The notes: a model not told the origin generated them from the letters alone. Positions 1-7,266 are shown, counted from the first letter of the stretch. The stretch is DNA of 11,788 nt from JAWUXM01 sp034111325 (GCA_034111325.1 JAWUXM010000051.1:1-11788); one strand, 5' to 3'. Program-made: numbers and translations.

Positions 1-2
1 GG

Positions 3-86
3 GGCCAGTTAACTAAACGCTTCCGTACGCGATCGAAGAAGAACACCAAGAAATGGGAAGTTAAGGAACGTAGCAGGGGTAAATAA
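3..86 (+). CDS. rplB: 50S ribosomal protein L2, C-terminal end (partial)
   Basis: This is the last 27 codons and stop of ribosomal protein L2, a 23S rRNA-binding protein near the peptidyl transferase centre and the subunit interface. The frame beginning at base 3 reads GQLTKRFRTRSKKN and ends in a Lys/Arg-rich tail (KERSRGK) at TAA 84-86; the two other forward frames hit stops early. A basic tail built on a TRxKK core is typical of bacterial L2 C-termini, and L2 normally precedes S19 in the S10 operon, which agrees. The TAA shares its last A with the rpsS start codon, so the two genes are probably translationally coupled. The rest of the gene lies left of the window. Confidence 0.9.
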   Translation, partial: GQLTKRFRTRSKKNTKKWEVKERSRGK

Positions 87-346
87 TGGGAAGATCATTA
101 AAGAAAGGTCCTTTTGTAGATCATCATCTAAAGGCAAAAATTGAAATGATGAATCAGCAAAGCATAAAGAAGAATATCAAGACCTGGTCTAGGCGTTCCA
201 TGATTTTGCCTGAAATGGTAGGGAACACTTTTGACGTCCACAACGGAAAAAAGTTAATCAGCGTCTATGTATCTGAAAATATGGTAGGACATCGCCTTGG
301 AGAGTTTTCGCCTACGAGAACTTTTAAAGGTCATACTAAAAAGTAG
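86..346 (+). CDS. rpsS: 30S ribosomal protein S19
   Basis: S19 binds 16S rRNA in the head of the small subunit, forms a pair with S13 and lies near the A-site. The 86-residue product is close to the usual ~88-92. It opens with the family signature MGRSLKKGPFVDHHL and contains the conserved block WSRRSMILPEMVGNTF (residues ~34-49) and the C-terminal motif GHRLGEFSPTRTFKGHTKK (residues ~68-86). The ATG overlaps the rplB stop by one base and has a GGGG element at 76-79 a few bases upstream. It ends in TAG, which matters for interpreting rplR: reading through here would add unrelated residues. Confidence 0.98.
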   Translation: MGRSLKKGPFVDHHLKAKIEMMNQQSIKKNIKTWSRRSMILPEMVGNTFDVHNGKKLISVYVSENMVGHRLGEFSPTRTFKGHTKK

Positions 347-366
347 GATCATGGGAAGGAAAGAAT

Positions 367-708
367 ATGGAATTTGCTAAAGCTGTTACTCGCTATGTTC
401 GAATCAGCCCTAGAAAAGCACGCTATGCTGCTGATTTGATTCGTCGACTGCCAGTTGACCAAGCCTCACTACAACTCGAGTACTCGAAGTTACGTGGCGG
501 TCGCCTGATTAAAAAGACTCTGGACAGCGCAGTAGCCAACGCTGAAACGCAGCTGGATCTGCGAAGAGAAAACCTTATTGTTCATGAAGTAAGAGTTGAT
601 CCAGGCCCGATTTTGAGAAGAGCCAAGCCTAGAAGCAAAGGATCGTCTGTTCCTGTTAACAAGAGAACAAGCCATTTTACTGTGATTCTAACGGCGAAAC
701 AAGGTTAA
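367..708 (+). CDS. rplV: 50S ribosomal protein L22
   Basis: L22 contacts all domains of 23S rRNA, and its extended beta-hairpin lines the peptide exit tunnel. The 113-residue length matches the family. Visible features are the N-terminal RYVRISPRKARYAADLIR motif (residues ~9-26), the helix containing LDSAVANAE (~52-60) and the tunnel hairpin region PGPILRRAKPRSKGSS (~79-94). The latter holds the Arg-rich loop where macrolide-resistance changes occur in other species; nothing here indicates such a change. An AAGGAA ribosome-binding site lies just before the ATG, 20 bases after rpsS. Confidence 0.98.
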   Translation: MEFAKAVTRYVRISPRKARYAADLIRRLPVDQASLQLEYSKLRGGRLIKKTLDSAVANAETQLDLRRENLIVHEVRVDPGPILRRAKPRSKGSSVPVNKRTSHFTVILTAKQG

Positions 709-723
709 GGAGAATAGTACAGT

Positions 724-1380
724 ATGGGACAAAAAGTATCGCCGATTGGATTTCGCCTCGTAGTAAGAAAGAAATGGCTTTCTAACTGGTACGCCAACAA
801 GCAGGAATTCGGTAATTTGATTGGAGAAGATCAGAAGATCCGATCTTACCTAATGACCAAGCCAGCTTGTCAAGGAGCCTCTAGATTTCAGATCAAGAGA
901 ATGAGCGGAAAAATCGAAGTAACGATCTTTACTGCAAGACCTGGACTCGTTATTGGGAAAAAGGGCGCTGAAATCGATACGCTGAAAGCTGATTTGAAAG
1001 CGTTTACAGGTAAAGATGTCTGGATTGAAGTTGAAGAGATCAAGAGACCTGATCTCGATGCAAAACTAGTCGCTGACGGAATTGCAAAGCAGCTTGAAAG
1101 AAGAATTCCCTTCCGAAGGGTTCTGAAAAAGGTAATGCAAACCAGCATGGATGCTGGCGCTGCAGGTATCAAAGTACAGATTTCAGGACGTGTCGGTGGA
1201 GCAGAAATTGCCCGCGTTGAATGGTATAAAGAAGGAAGAATTCCTCTTCATACATTGCGCGCAGATATAGATTATTCAATGGGCCGAGCAGAAACTACAT
1301 ACGGTTCGATCGGCGTTAAAGTCTGGATTAATCGTGGGGAAGAAGTTGCGAACGCCCCCAAACCAGCTAGCGGGGTATAA
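724..1380 (+). CDS. rpsC: 30S ribosomal protein S3
   Basis: S3 is part of the mRNA entry channel of the small subunit and has RNA helicase-type activity with S4 and S5. The product is 218 residues, normal for the family. It starts MGQKVSPIGFRL and carries a type II KH domain whose GxxG-type loop, GLVIGKKGAEID, sits near residues 74-85. The C-terminal S3 domain is seen in GRVGGAEIARVEWYKEGRIPLHTLRADIDY (about residues 155-184, quoted here only to mark its position by its first and last motifs GRVGGAEIAR and LRADIDY). A strong TAAGGAGA ribosome-binding site at 706-713 supports the ATG at 724. Confidence 0.98.
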   Translation: MGQKVSPIGFRLVVRKKWLSNWYANKQEFGNLIGEDQKIRSYLMTKPACQGASRFQIKRMSGKIEVTIFTARPGLVIGKKGAEIDTLKADLKAFTGKDVWIEVEEIKRPDLDAKLVADGIAKQLERRIPFRRVLKKVMQTSMDAGAAGIKVQISGRVGGAEIARVEWYKEGRIPLHTLRADIDYSMGRAETTYGSIGVKVWINRGEEVANAPKPASGV

Positions 1381-1382
1381 TT

Positions 1383-1802
1383 ATGGCTCTTTTGCCTTCA
1401 AAATCAAAGTTTAGAAAGCAGCAGAGAGGCTCTCTCGCTGGAAATGCTAAAGGTGGCGCATTCGTACAGTTCGGTGAATATGGAATGCAGGCTATGGACA
1501 GAGGCTGGATCAATGGCCAGCAGATCGAAGCATGCCGTATTACAATTAGCCGACATTTCAGTCGTAAAGGGAAGGTTTGGATTAAAATATTCCCAGATAA
1601 GCCGGTATCAAAAAAGCCAGCTGAGACACGAATGGGTAAAGGTAAAGGCGCAGTAGATTTTTGGGTCGCATGCATTAAGCCAGGTCGAATTCTTTTTGAA
1701 GTAGCGAACGTTACCCGCGAAGAAGCTCAAGAAGCATTAAGACTAGCAGCGGCAAAACTTCCTATAAAAACAAAGTTCGTCGATCGTTTGGAGGTTGTCT
1801 AG
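1383..1802 (+). CDS. rplP: 50S ribosomal protein L16
   Basis: L16 binds 23S rRNA near the peptidyl transferase centre and the A-site tRNA elbow. The 139-residue product has the normal length. Motifs include the N-terminal KFRKQQRGSLAG (residues ~9-20), FGEYGMQAMDRGWI (~31-44, ending in the IEACRI helix), PVSKKPAETRMGKGKG (~73-88, with the conserved MGKGKG loop) and the C-terminal AAAKLPIKTKFV. The start is two bases after the rpsC stop and the gene ends in TAG one base before the rpmC ATG, so it belongs to the same polycistronic unit. Confidence 0.98.
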   Translation: MALLPSKSKFRKQQRGSLAGNAKGGAFVQFGEYGMQAMDRGWINGQQIEACRITISRHFSRKGKVWIKIFPDKPVSKKPAETRMGKGKGAVDFWVACIKPGRILFEVANVTREEAQEALRLAAAKLPIKTKFVDRLEVV

Positions 1803-1803
1803 T

Positions 1804-2013
1804 ATGGCAAAGAAGAAAAAAGGCGCGATCTCAGAGCTATCAGTTGAAGATATGCAACAAGCTGCAGCAAAGATAGAGGCAGAAATATTTGCTCTACGCA
1901 ATGAACTCGCTTTCCAGAGGAAGCTTGAAAAGCCACATTTATTGAAAGAAAAACGTCATGAGCACGCGCGCATACTGACTTTTCTGACTCAAAATCGGAG
2001 TAAGGCTCAATGA
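1804..2013 (+). CDS. rpmC: 50S ribosomal protein L29
   Basis: L29 is a small helical-hairpin protein near the exit of the peptide tunnel, where trigger factor and SRP dock together with L23. The 69-residue form starting MAKKKKGAISEL is chosen because a GGAGG ribosome-binding site (1790-1794) lies nine bases before this ATG; the TTG at 1795 would sit directly on that site. Two helices are visible, the second with LRNELAFQRKLEKPHLL and a short C-terminal helix. The TGA overlaps the rpsQ start (ATGA, 4 bases), so rpsQ is probably translationally coupled. Confidence 0.95.
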   Translation: MAKKKKGAISELSVEDMQQAAAKIEAEIFALRNELAFQRKLEKPHLLKEKRHEHARILTFLTQNRSKAQ

Positions 2014-2261
2014 ATACACAAGACAGAACACGACGCAAAGAGAACATTGGTGTCGTTATTTCCAACAAAATGGAAAAAACTGTAACAGTTCAAGTATCTT
2101 CAAAAATGCTTCACCCTAAGTACGGTAAGGTTATTGAGCGACATAAAAAACTATACGCTCACGATGAAACAGATGCGCTTGAACTAGGACAAAAAGTACG
2201 AGTTATGGAAACCCGCCCTCTTTCTAAGCTGAAGCGATGGCGTGTCGTTGAAGTGATCTAA
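2010..2261 (+). CDS. rpsQ: 30S ribosomal protein S17
   Basis: S17 is an OB-fold protein that binds 16S rRNA helices 7 and 11 and is a primary assembly protein of the 30S body. The 83-residue product has the family pattern: RKENIGVVISNKMEKTVTVQV (positions ~10-30, with the K-M-x-K-T-V core), then the loop HPKYGKVIERHKKLYAHDE (~36-54) and LGQKVRVMETRPLSKLKRWRV (~60-80). The ATG overlaps the rpmC TGA by four bases, and no separate strong ribosome-binding site is evident, which fits coupled translation. Confidence 0.97.
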   Translation: MNTQDRTRRKENIGVVISNKMEKTVTVQVSSKMLHPKYGKVIERHKKLYAHDETDALELGQKVRVMETRPLSKLKRWRVVEVI

Positions 2262-2282
2262 AGAAGGCAGAGGCAAAAGACT

Positions 2283-2651
2283 ATGATTCAACAGGAAACC
2301 AACCTTCTTGTAGCAGATAATACAGGCGCAAAGAAAGTTCGCTGTTTTAAAGTTCTCGGCGGATCCAGAAAAAGATACGCTAGCGTAGGCGAGATTATCG
2401 TATGCGCTGTAAAAGAAGCTGATTCAAAAGGATCCGTAAAAAAAGGTGAAGTCGTCAAGGCAGTTATTGTTAGAACAAAAAGCTATGTACGCAGACCAGA
2501 TGGGTCGCTTTTACCCTTTTATGACAACAGCTGTGTAATCATTGATGAAAAAAATAATCCAAAAGGCACACGTATCTTTGGACCGATTGCCCGCGAAGTA
2601 CGCGACAGCGGATTCATTAAGATCAGCTCTCTGGCTCCAGAGGTAATTTGA
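2283..2651 (+). CDS. rplN: 50S ribosomal protein L14
   Basis: L14 sits at the subunit interface and contacts 16S rRNA helix 14. The length of 122 residues is exactly typical. The start MIQQETNLLVADNTGAKK is the canonical five-stranded barrel opening, followed by VLGGSRKRYASVGEIIV (~24-40), the VIVRTK motif (~63-68) and the C-terminal RIFGPIAREVRDSGFIKISSLAPEV block. An AGAGG element precedes the ATG. The gene ends in TGA, nine bases before rplX. Confidence 0.98.
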   Translation: MIQQETNLLVADNTGAKKVRCFKVLGGSRKRYASVGEIIVCAVKEADSKGSVKKGEVVKAVIVRTKSYVRRPDGSLLPFYDNSCVIIDEKNNPKGTRIFGPIAREVRDSGFIKISSLAPEVI

Positions 2652-2660
2652 GGTAGATGA

Positions 2661-2993
2661 ATGAGTAAATGGATTCGAAAAGGTGACCGCGTTCTAGTAA
2701 TAGCCGGAAATGACAAAGGCAAAGCTGGCGAGGTCTTAATGCGGACTAAAGAGAGAGTCCTGGTTCAGGGTATAAATGTAAGAAAAAAACATTTAAAAAG
2801 AACCCAGGAAACTCCAGGCGGACGAATTGTGGAAATGGAAGTACCTATTCACATATCGAACGTAAGTATCTGCAATAAAGAGAATAAGCCGATTAGGCTG
2901 CAAGTAAAAGAAGATCAAAGCGGCGAGCGAACATTGATCTATCGCGACGGCACTAAAGAAGTCGTATATCGCCCAGTGAAAAAACCAGCATAG
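2661..2993 (+). CDS. rplX: 50S ribosomal protein L24
   Basis: L24 initiates 50S assembly by binding the 5' domain of 23S rRNA and lies near the tunnel exit. The 110-residue product contains a KOW motif at the N-terminus (IRKGDRVLVIAGNDKGKAGEV, about residues 5-25), followed by the conserved VLVQGINVRKKHLK (~33-46) and the PIHISNVSI segment (~62-70). The ATG has a GAGG element about eight bases upstream. It ends in TAG five bases before rplE. Confidence 0.97.
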   Translation: MSKWIRKGDRVLVIAGNDKGKAGEVLMRTKERVLVQGINVRKKHLKRTQETPGGRIVEMEVPIHISNVSICNKENKPIRLQVKEDQSGERTLIYRDGTKEVVYRPVKKPA

Positions 2994-2998
2994 GTACT

Positions 2999-3532
2999 AT
3001 GTCCAGACTTCAACTCAAATATAAGGAGCAAGTGCTCCCAGAGCTACGGAATCTACACCCTGGCAAAAATGCTATGGAAATGCCAAAGATGACAAAGATT
3101 GTCATCAGCATGGGACTCTCTGAAGCTCTAAAAGATAAGAATGCGATCCAGGATCATGGCAAAGAATTAAGCCTGATTGCTGGACAAAGACCTGTTGCAA
3201 CAAAAGCTAAGAAAGCCATTTCGAATTTTAAACTGCGAGAAGGCCAGCCTATCGGGCTTATGGTCACACTCCGCGGGAAAAAAATGTATGACTTTCTAGA
3301 TCGTTTCTGCAATATCGTTTCCCCACGAATCCGCGACTTTAGAGGATTTGTTAAAAAGGGAGATGGTAGAGGCAACTATAATTTTGGTATTGACGATCAG
3401 CAGATTTTTCCAGAGATTAATCTGGATGAAGTCAAGCGTGCACAGGGAATGAATATTACGATTGTAACGACAGCCAAAGCTGATGATGACTGTTTTGAGC
3501 TGTTGTCGATGCTCGGTTTTCCGTTCAAGTAA
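2999..3532 (+). CDS. rplE: 50S ribosomal protein L5
   Basis: L5 binds 5S rRNA and helix 84 of 23S rRNA, and contacts P-site tRNA and S13 across the subunit interface. It forms the 5S RNP together with L18, which is interrupted in this window. The 177-residue product is normal in length and shows MPKMTKIVISMG (~28-39), GQRPVATKAKKAISNFKLREG (~62-82), LRGKKMYDFLDR (~91-102) and the C-terminal FPEINLDEVKRAQGMNITIVT (~137-157). The next gene is rpsH, 12 bases later; the rpsN (S14) gene usually found here in other phyla is absent. Confidence 0.98.
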   Translation: MSRLQLKYKEQVLPELRNLHPGKNAMEMPKMTKIVISMGLSEALKDKNAIQDHGKELSLIAGQRPVATKAKKAISNFKLREGQPIGLMVTLRGKKMYDFLDRFCNIVSPRIRDFRGFVKKGDGRGNYNFGIDDQQIFPEINLDEVKRAQGMNITIVTTAKADDDCFELLSMLGFPFK

Positions 3533-3544
3533 GGGGAAAAAATT

Positions 3545-3937
3545 ATGTCTTTTAACGATCCGATCTCTGAATTGCTCACAAGGTTGCGCAATGCAAAGGA
3601 TGCTCAACATAGATATGTTGACCTAAGCAGCAGCAAAATGAGACTAAAAATTCTAGGGATCTTGAAGCAGAATGGATTTATCGAAAATTTTCTTGTTAAT
3701 GAAGAATTACGAAAAATCAGAATCTTTCTGAAATACAACAAGAACAGAAAAAGCGTGTTGAATGGATTGAAGAGAATTTCATCTCCAGGTTTGAGAAGAT
3801 ATATCGGACATCAGGATATACCTCGCGTTTTTAACGGTATGGGGATTGCTATTCTTACTTCAAGTAAGGGAGTTCTCGATGGCGAAACTGCTCGCAACCT
3901 TAAGGTAGGCGGCGAGATTCTTTGTGCGATTTGGTAG
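3545..3937 (+). CDS. rpsH: 30S ribosomal protein S8
   Basis: S8 is a primary 16S rRNA-binding protein of the central domain, and in Escherichia coli the spc operon repressor that binds its own mRNA. The product is 130 residues, about the normal size. Motifs are DPISELLTRLRNA (~5-17), the RRYIGHQDIPRVFNGMGIAILTSSKGV block (~84-110) and the C-terminal GGEILCAIW ending in tryptophan, as usual. The TAAGGGG ribosome-binding site overlaps the rplE stop region. Whether S8 autoregulation works here is unknown, and I did not identify an S8-binding mimic near rplE. Confidence 0.98.
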   Translation: MSFNDPISELLTRLRNAKDAQHRYVDLSSSKMRLKILGILKQNGFIENFLVNEELRKIRIFLKYNKNRKSVLNGLKRISSPGLRRYIGHQDIPRVFNGMGIAILTSSKGVLDGETARNLKVGGEILCAIW

Positions 3938-3950
3938 GGAGTAGCATCGA

Positions 3951-4496
3951 ATGTCAAGACTAGCTAAGAAACCGATCCTCCTGCCTAAAGGTGTGGAGAT
4001 CAACTCGGGATCAGATGGATTACTGCGCGTCAAGGGGCCGAAGGGCACTCTTGAAGTAAAATTATCTCCTGGACTGAGTATTTTAACTGAAGCTGATGCC
4101 GTCATCGTTAATTTCGATGAGACCGTCAACAAAAAGAAAGCAGAGCATGGATTATTCTGGGCTCTGGTTAAGAATGCAATCGAAGGTGTTTCAACCGGGT
4201 TTGAGAAAAAGCTGACTCTTATTGGAGTTGGATATCGTGCTGCTTTAGCGGGCACAAAACTTGATATGCAGTTAGGGTTTTCTCATCCTACTGTGCTCGA
4301 AATTCCTACGACAATACAAGTTACGATAGAAAAAGGTACTGCAATCACCATCAAAGGTTCAGACCGACATGAAGTAGGACAATTCGCAGCTGCAGTACGC
4401 GCTTTGAGACCCCCAGAGCCCTATAAAGGGAAGGGCGTTAGATATGAAAATGAATTTGTCCGTAAGAAAGAAGGCAAAGCTGCTAAAGGCAAATAG
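3951..4496 (+). CDS. rplF: 50S ribosomal protein L6
   Basis: L6 binds 23S rRNA helix 97 near the GTPase-associated centre. The 181-residue product contains two repeated domains. It begins MSRLAKKPILLPKGVEI, with the first domain's VKGPKGTLEVKLSP motif (~28-41), then LTLIGVGYRAALAG (~88-101) and the C-terminal signature RPPEPYKGKGVRYENEFVRKKEGK (about residues 153-176). An AGGGAG element precedes the ATG. It ends in TAG 11 bases before rplR. Confidence 0.98.
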   Translation: MSRLAKKPILLPKGVEINSGSDGLLRVKGPKGTLEVKLSPGLSILTEADAVIVNFDETVNKKKAEHGLFWALVKNAIEGVSTGFEKKLTLIGVGYRAALAGTKLDMQLGFSHPTVLEIPTTIQVTIEKGTAITIKGSDRHEVGQFAAAVRALRPPEPYKGKGVRYENEFVRKKEGKAAKGK

Positions 4497-4507
4497 GATC
4501 AATAAGT

Positions 4508-4771
4508 ATGGATAACTCACTCAAAAAAAGAAATAGATCTCGCATTACTCGTAAGTTCCGAGTACGTAATGCACTAAAGGGAAGCAGTGAAAGGCCTAGG
4601 CTTTCGATCTCTAAGACAAACCTGCACCTTTATGCTCAGCTGATTGATGACGAGAAGGGAATTACGCTTGGTGGAATTGGAACACTTTCCAAATCACTAA
4701 ATGCTGCAAAAAAGTCGAAGGATACAGCACGCCAAATCGGCACACAGATCGCTCAAATCGGTAAAGAATAG
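4508..4771 (+). CDS. rplR: 50S ribosomal protein L18, interrupted after 87 residues by an in-frame TAG
   Basis: L18 binds 5S rRNA and, with L5, anchors it in the central protuberance of the 50S subunit. The open part encodes the basic N-terminal tail (KKRNRSRITRKFRVRNALKG, about residues 6-25) and the family motif ERPRLSISKTNLHLYAQLIDD (~28-48), then stops at GKE followed by TAG at 4769-4771. L18 is normally ~117-123 residues, so 87 is clearly short. The missing C-terminus is encoded immediately downstream in the same frame (see the entry at 4769-4870); bridging the TAG gives a 120-codon protein of normal length. An AGGA element precedes the ATG, and flanking genes are intact. It may be a sequencing error, a nonsense mutation, or a readthrough site. 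Identity as rplR is certain from motifs and position; expression of full-length protein is not. Confidence 0.93.
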   Translation: MDNSLKKRNRSRITRKFRVRNALKGSSERPRLSISKTNLHLYAQLIDDEKGITLGGIGTLSKSLNAAKKSKDTARQIGTQIAQIGKE

Positions 4772-4870
4772 AACATCAATGAGGTTGTTTTTGATCGAGG
4801 TCGTTATAAGTTTCATGGTCTTCTGGCGCAGCTTGCTGATGCAGCTCGAGAAGCCGGCTTGCAATTTTAA
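4769..4870 (+). other. rplR: In-frame amber codon and remaining 32 codons of rplR
   Basis: Reading on from TAG 4769-4771 without any shift gives N-I-N-E-V-V-F-D-R-G, then a K-F-H-G segment, and finishes LADAAREAGLQF before TAA 4868-4870. The last twelve residues match the E. coli L18 C-terminus as I recall it, and VVFDRG corresponds to the conserved VSFDRS strand. There is no gap or insertion relative to the family around the TAG: the interrupted codon falls one residue after GKE, in the variable loop before the FDR strand. No ATG, GTG or TTG usable for restarting this frame lies at its beginning; the ATG at 4779 is in another frame. A single change such as AAG or TTG to TAG would explain the state. 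Confidence 0.9.
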
Positions 4871-4883
4871 TTGAGGAATGTAA

Positions 4884-5390
4884 ATGGCCAAGGGAATGGA
4901 TAGAAAGCGCCACGACGAAATCGGAAGCGATTTTGAAGAAAAAGTGCTCTATATCAATCGTTGCTCGAAAGTTGTGAAAGGTGGACGTAAGTTTAGCTTT
5001 TCAGCACTGATTCTAATAGGAGATGGGCAAGGACAGGTGGGTTACGGTTTTGCGAAAGCAAACGAAGTGTCCGATGCAATTAGAAAGGGAAGCGAAGCCG
5101 CAAGAAAGAATATTATCAAAATTGAAATAGAAGGTTCTACCATTCCACATGAAATATGTGTAGAATGGGATGGCTCCAAAGTTTTGATGAAGCCTGCAGC
5201 TGAAGGTGTTGGAATTGTAGCTGGCTCAAAAGTCAGATCGGTTCTTGAACTAGGTGGAGTTAAGAATGTGATTGCTAAGAGCTTAGGTTCTAGCAACCCG
5301 CTCAACCAGGTAAAAGCTACCTTCAAAGCATTGAAACAATTGAAGAACCGTGAAAGATATCTATCTGAACGAAGAGGCGAAGCGGTATGA
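4884..5390 (+). CDS. rpsE: 30S ribosomal protein S5
   Basis: S5 contributes to the mRNA entry channel and to decoding fidelity in the small subunit. The 168-residue product has the double-stranded RNA-binding-like N-terminal domain (FEEKVLYINRCSKVVKGGRKFSFSALILIGDG, about residues 18-49, with the KVVKGGRK loop) and the GYGFAKANEVSDAIRKG motif (~53-69). The C-terminal domain contains AGSKVRSVLELGGVKNVIAKSLGSSNPLN (~113-141). A TTGAGGAATG ribosome-binding region overlaps the end of rplR. If rplR really terminates at 4771, the 112 bases up to this start are untranslated. The TGA overlaps the rplO start (ATGA); rpmD (L30) is missing between them. Confidence 0.98.
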   Translation: MAKGMDRKRHDEIGSDFEEKVLYINRCSKVVKGGRKFSFSALILIGDGQGQVGYGFAKANEVSDAIRKGSEAARKNIIKIEIEGSTIPHEICVEWDGSKVLMKPAAEGVGIVAGSKVRSVLELGGVKNVIAKSLGSSNPLNQVKATFKALKQLKNRERYLSERRGEAV

Positions 5391-5845
5391 CCGATTTATC
5401 AAATTTAAAGAACACTAGTCGTCCATTAAAGAATGGAAGACGGGTTGGCCGAGGCACAGGCTGTAAACGTGGTAAAACTTGCGGTCGTGGACACAAGGGC
5501 GATAAGAGCCGACGTGGTTATGATCATCGCTTTGGTTATGAAGGCGGACAGGTACCTCTTTATCGCAAATTGCCAGTTAGAGGATTTACAAGGGGACGTT
5601 TTGAAAAAGCGTCTAGAGCTATAACTCTAGCAAGAATCAATGAGCACTACGAAGATAATGAAGTGGTCAATGAGCAAACTCTAAGAGAGCGAGGCTTGCT
5701 GCCTAGGTCATTACCAGGTGGATATAAGATTATCGCTACAGGTGATTTAGATAAGAAAGTAAAGATTGAAGCTCACGCGTTTTCAGCAGGAGCCAAAAAA
5801 ATACTGGAAGCTAAATCCATAGAATTCAAGTTGATTGAAGCATAA
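5387..5845 (+). CDS. rplO: 50S ribosomal protein L15
   Basis: L15 is a late-assembling protein that reaches into 23S rRNA with a long Gly/Arg/Lys-rich N-terminal extension. The 152-residue product is slightly longer than the common ~144. The extension reads NGRRVGRGTGCKRGKTCGRG (~16-35), followed by GHKGDKSRRGYDHRFGYEGGQVPLYRKLPVRGF, the family signature (about residues 35-67). Two cysteines in the extension (GCKRGKTC) replace residues that are usually Ser/Gly; a CxxxxxC pair of this spacing is not a recognised zinc site. Start and rpsE stop overlap by four bases, implying coupling. Confidence 0.97.
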   Translation: MTDLSNLKNTSRPLKNGRRVGRGTGCKRGKTCGRGHKGDKSRRGYDHRFGYEGGQVPLYRKLPVRGFTRGRFEKASRAITLARINEHYEDNEVVNEQTLRERGLLPRSLPGGYKIIATGDLDKKVKIEAHAFSAGAKKILEAKSIEFKLIEA

Positions 5846-5863
5846 GGGAAAGTAAGGGTACAA

Positions 5864-7234
5864 ATGATTGATGCAATCAGACGTGTTTTGTCGGTCCAGG
5901 AATTGAGAGCGAAGATACTTTTCACGCTGATTCTACTGGCTGTATGTCGAGTAGGAGCTTATGTTTCTGTGCCCGGCATCAATGCTGATGTAGCTATTAC
6001 TCTATTTAAGTATGCAACAGGCGGCGGGCAGAATTTGTTTCAGCTCGTCGATATTTTCTCAGGAGGCGCTTTTGCGCAAATGACGGTGTTTGCTTTAGGA
6101 GTAATGCCCTACATCTCCGCGTCAATTATCCTGCAAATCCTGATTACAGTCATACCGAGCTTCCAGAGAGAAATCAGAGAAAGCCCTGATAATGGCAGAC
6201 GTAAGCTTTCTAGATGGACTAGAGTTGGAACACTGTTTCTTGCTCTACTTCAATCTGGAATGTATGCTGGCTACGCATTACAGATGAATAATTCAAATCC
6301 TGGAATCATTGTACCTCAATTACTTGACTTCCAGATATTTGGCTTTTCATGGTTGTTCTATATGGTGTTTACCTTCACTATGACAGCGGGTACTTTGCTG
6401 TTGATGTGGATCGGAGAGCAGATAACTGAAAAAGGCATCGGGAATGGGATCAGTCTGATCATTGCGATCGGTATACTTTCATCTTTACCAACCACAATTG
6501 GATCGATCGTCAGTCAGTTGAATCTTGAATCTCAGGATGCTGGACAGTTATCATTTGCTACCCTAGTCGTGTTATGTGCTCTATTTGTTTTTATCATTAT
6601 CGGGACGATCTTGGTAATTCAGGGCCAGAGAAGAATTCCTCTGCAGTATGCTAGGCGCATTGTTGGAAGGCATGAAGTTCAGGGCGGCAACTCCCATATA
6701 CCCCTAAAGGTCAACTATGCAGGAGTTATTCCTGTTTTTTTTGCCTCATCGGTGTTGATGTTTCCTGCTACACTAGGTCAGTTTCTTGGAAAAAATACCT
6801 GGATTGGCCAGCTTACAGGTTATCTATCACCTGGAACTTGGGTATACACGATTTTTTATGTGATGCTTATATTCTTTTTCACTTACTTCTGGACGGCAAA
6901 TCAATTTAAGCCTGACCAGATAGCATCCGATATGAAAAAGAATGGAGCATTCATACCAGGTATTCGCCAGGGCAAGCCAACTCAAGATTTTCTTGAGCAG
7001 ACGATGAGCCGAATCACCCTTGCGGGAGCTCTTTTCTTAGCGATTATTGCTATACTGCCTACCTTGGTTGGACGCTTAATGGGCCTAGATGCCCGTATTA
7101 GTCAATTTTTCGGTGGTACGTCACTGCTTATTTTAGTCGGTGTCATTCTCGACACGATGAAGCAGATAGAATCTCATTTACTTATGAAGCGTTACGACGG
7201 TTTCATGAAGAGAGGACGTCTGAAAGGACGTTGA
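5864..7234 (+). CDS. secY: Preprotein translocase subunit SecY
   Basis: SecY is the channel-forming subunit of the Sec translocon in the inner membrane, working with SecE, SecG and SecA or the ribosome. The 456-residue product has about ten hydrophobic segments, the first near residues 18-36 (LFTLILLAVCRVGAYV region). Signatures include ALGVMPYISASIILQIL (~81-97), the plug/TM2 region GGAFAQM, the cytoplasmic loop with GQRRIPLQYARR (~262-273) and PLKVNYAGVIPVFFASSVLMFP (~290-311). In the next cytoplasmic loop, PGIRQGKPT retains the arginine equivalent to E. coli R357, important for SecA-dependent transport. Placement after rplO is the standard spc arrangement. It is followed by rpsM with no rpmJ, adk or map between. 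Confidence 0.98.
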   Translation: MIDAIRRVLSVQELRAKILFTLILLAVCRVGAYVSVPGINADVAITLFKYATGGGQNLFQLVDIFSGGAFAQMTVFALGVMPYISASIILQILITVIPSFQREIRESPDNGRRKLSRWTRVGTLFLALLQSGMYAGYALQMNNSNPGIIVPQLLDFQIFGFSWLFYMVFTFTMTAGTLLLMWIGEQITEKGIGNGISLIIAIGILSSLPTTIGSIVSQLNLESQDAGQLSFATLVVLCALFVFIIIGTILVIQGQRRIPLQYARRIVGRHEVQGGNSHIPLKVNYAGVIPVFFASSVLMFPATLGQFLGKNTWIGQLTGYLSPGTWVYTIFYVMLIFFFTYFWTANQFKPDQIASDMKKNGAFIPGIRQGKPTQDFLEQTMSRITLAGALFLAIIAILPTLVGRLMGLDARISQFFGGTSLLILVGVILDTMKQIESHLLMKRYDGFMKRGRLKGR

Positions 7235-7237
7235 GTA

Positions 7238-7266
7238 TTGTCATAAACCAGATTGTATGTTATTTT
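7238..7266 (+). promoter_or_regulatory. Candidate sigma70-type promoter for rpsM-rpsK-rpoA-rplQ
   Basis: In the 56-base secY-rpsM gap, TTGTCA (7238-7243; five of six to TTGACA) is followed after 17 bases by TATTTT (7261-7266; four of six to TATAAT). An overlapping TATATT lies at 7266-7271 but at a 22-base spacing. Transcription would start near 7273-7275, leaving a short leader before the rpsM ATG at 7291. The gap is the longest between 86 and 9642, which fits a new transcription unit. The motif is weakly specific in AT-rich DNA, so this is tentative. Confidence 0.4.

Noticed and set aside
1108..1120. Small CCCTT-CCG-AAGGG palindrome inside rpsC
   Set aside because: Five-base arms within a conserved coding segment (RRIPFRRVL) are explained by the codons, and no terminator or regulatory context is present.
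4740..4870. A frameshift as the cause of the short rplR
   Set aside because: TAG 4769-4771 and the downstream conserved C-terminus are in one frame with the start, and the spacing to the FDRG strand matches the family without gaps.
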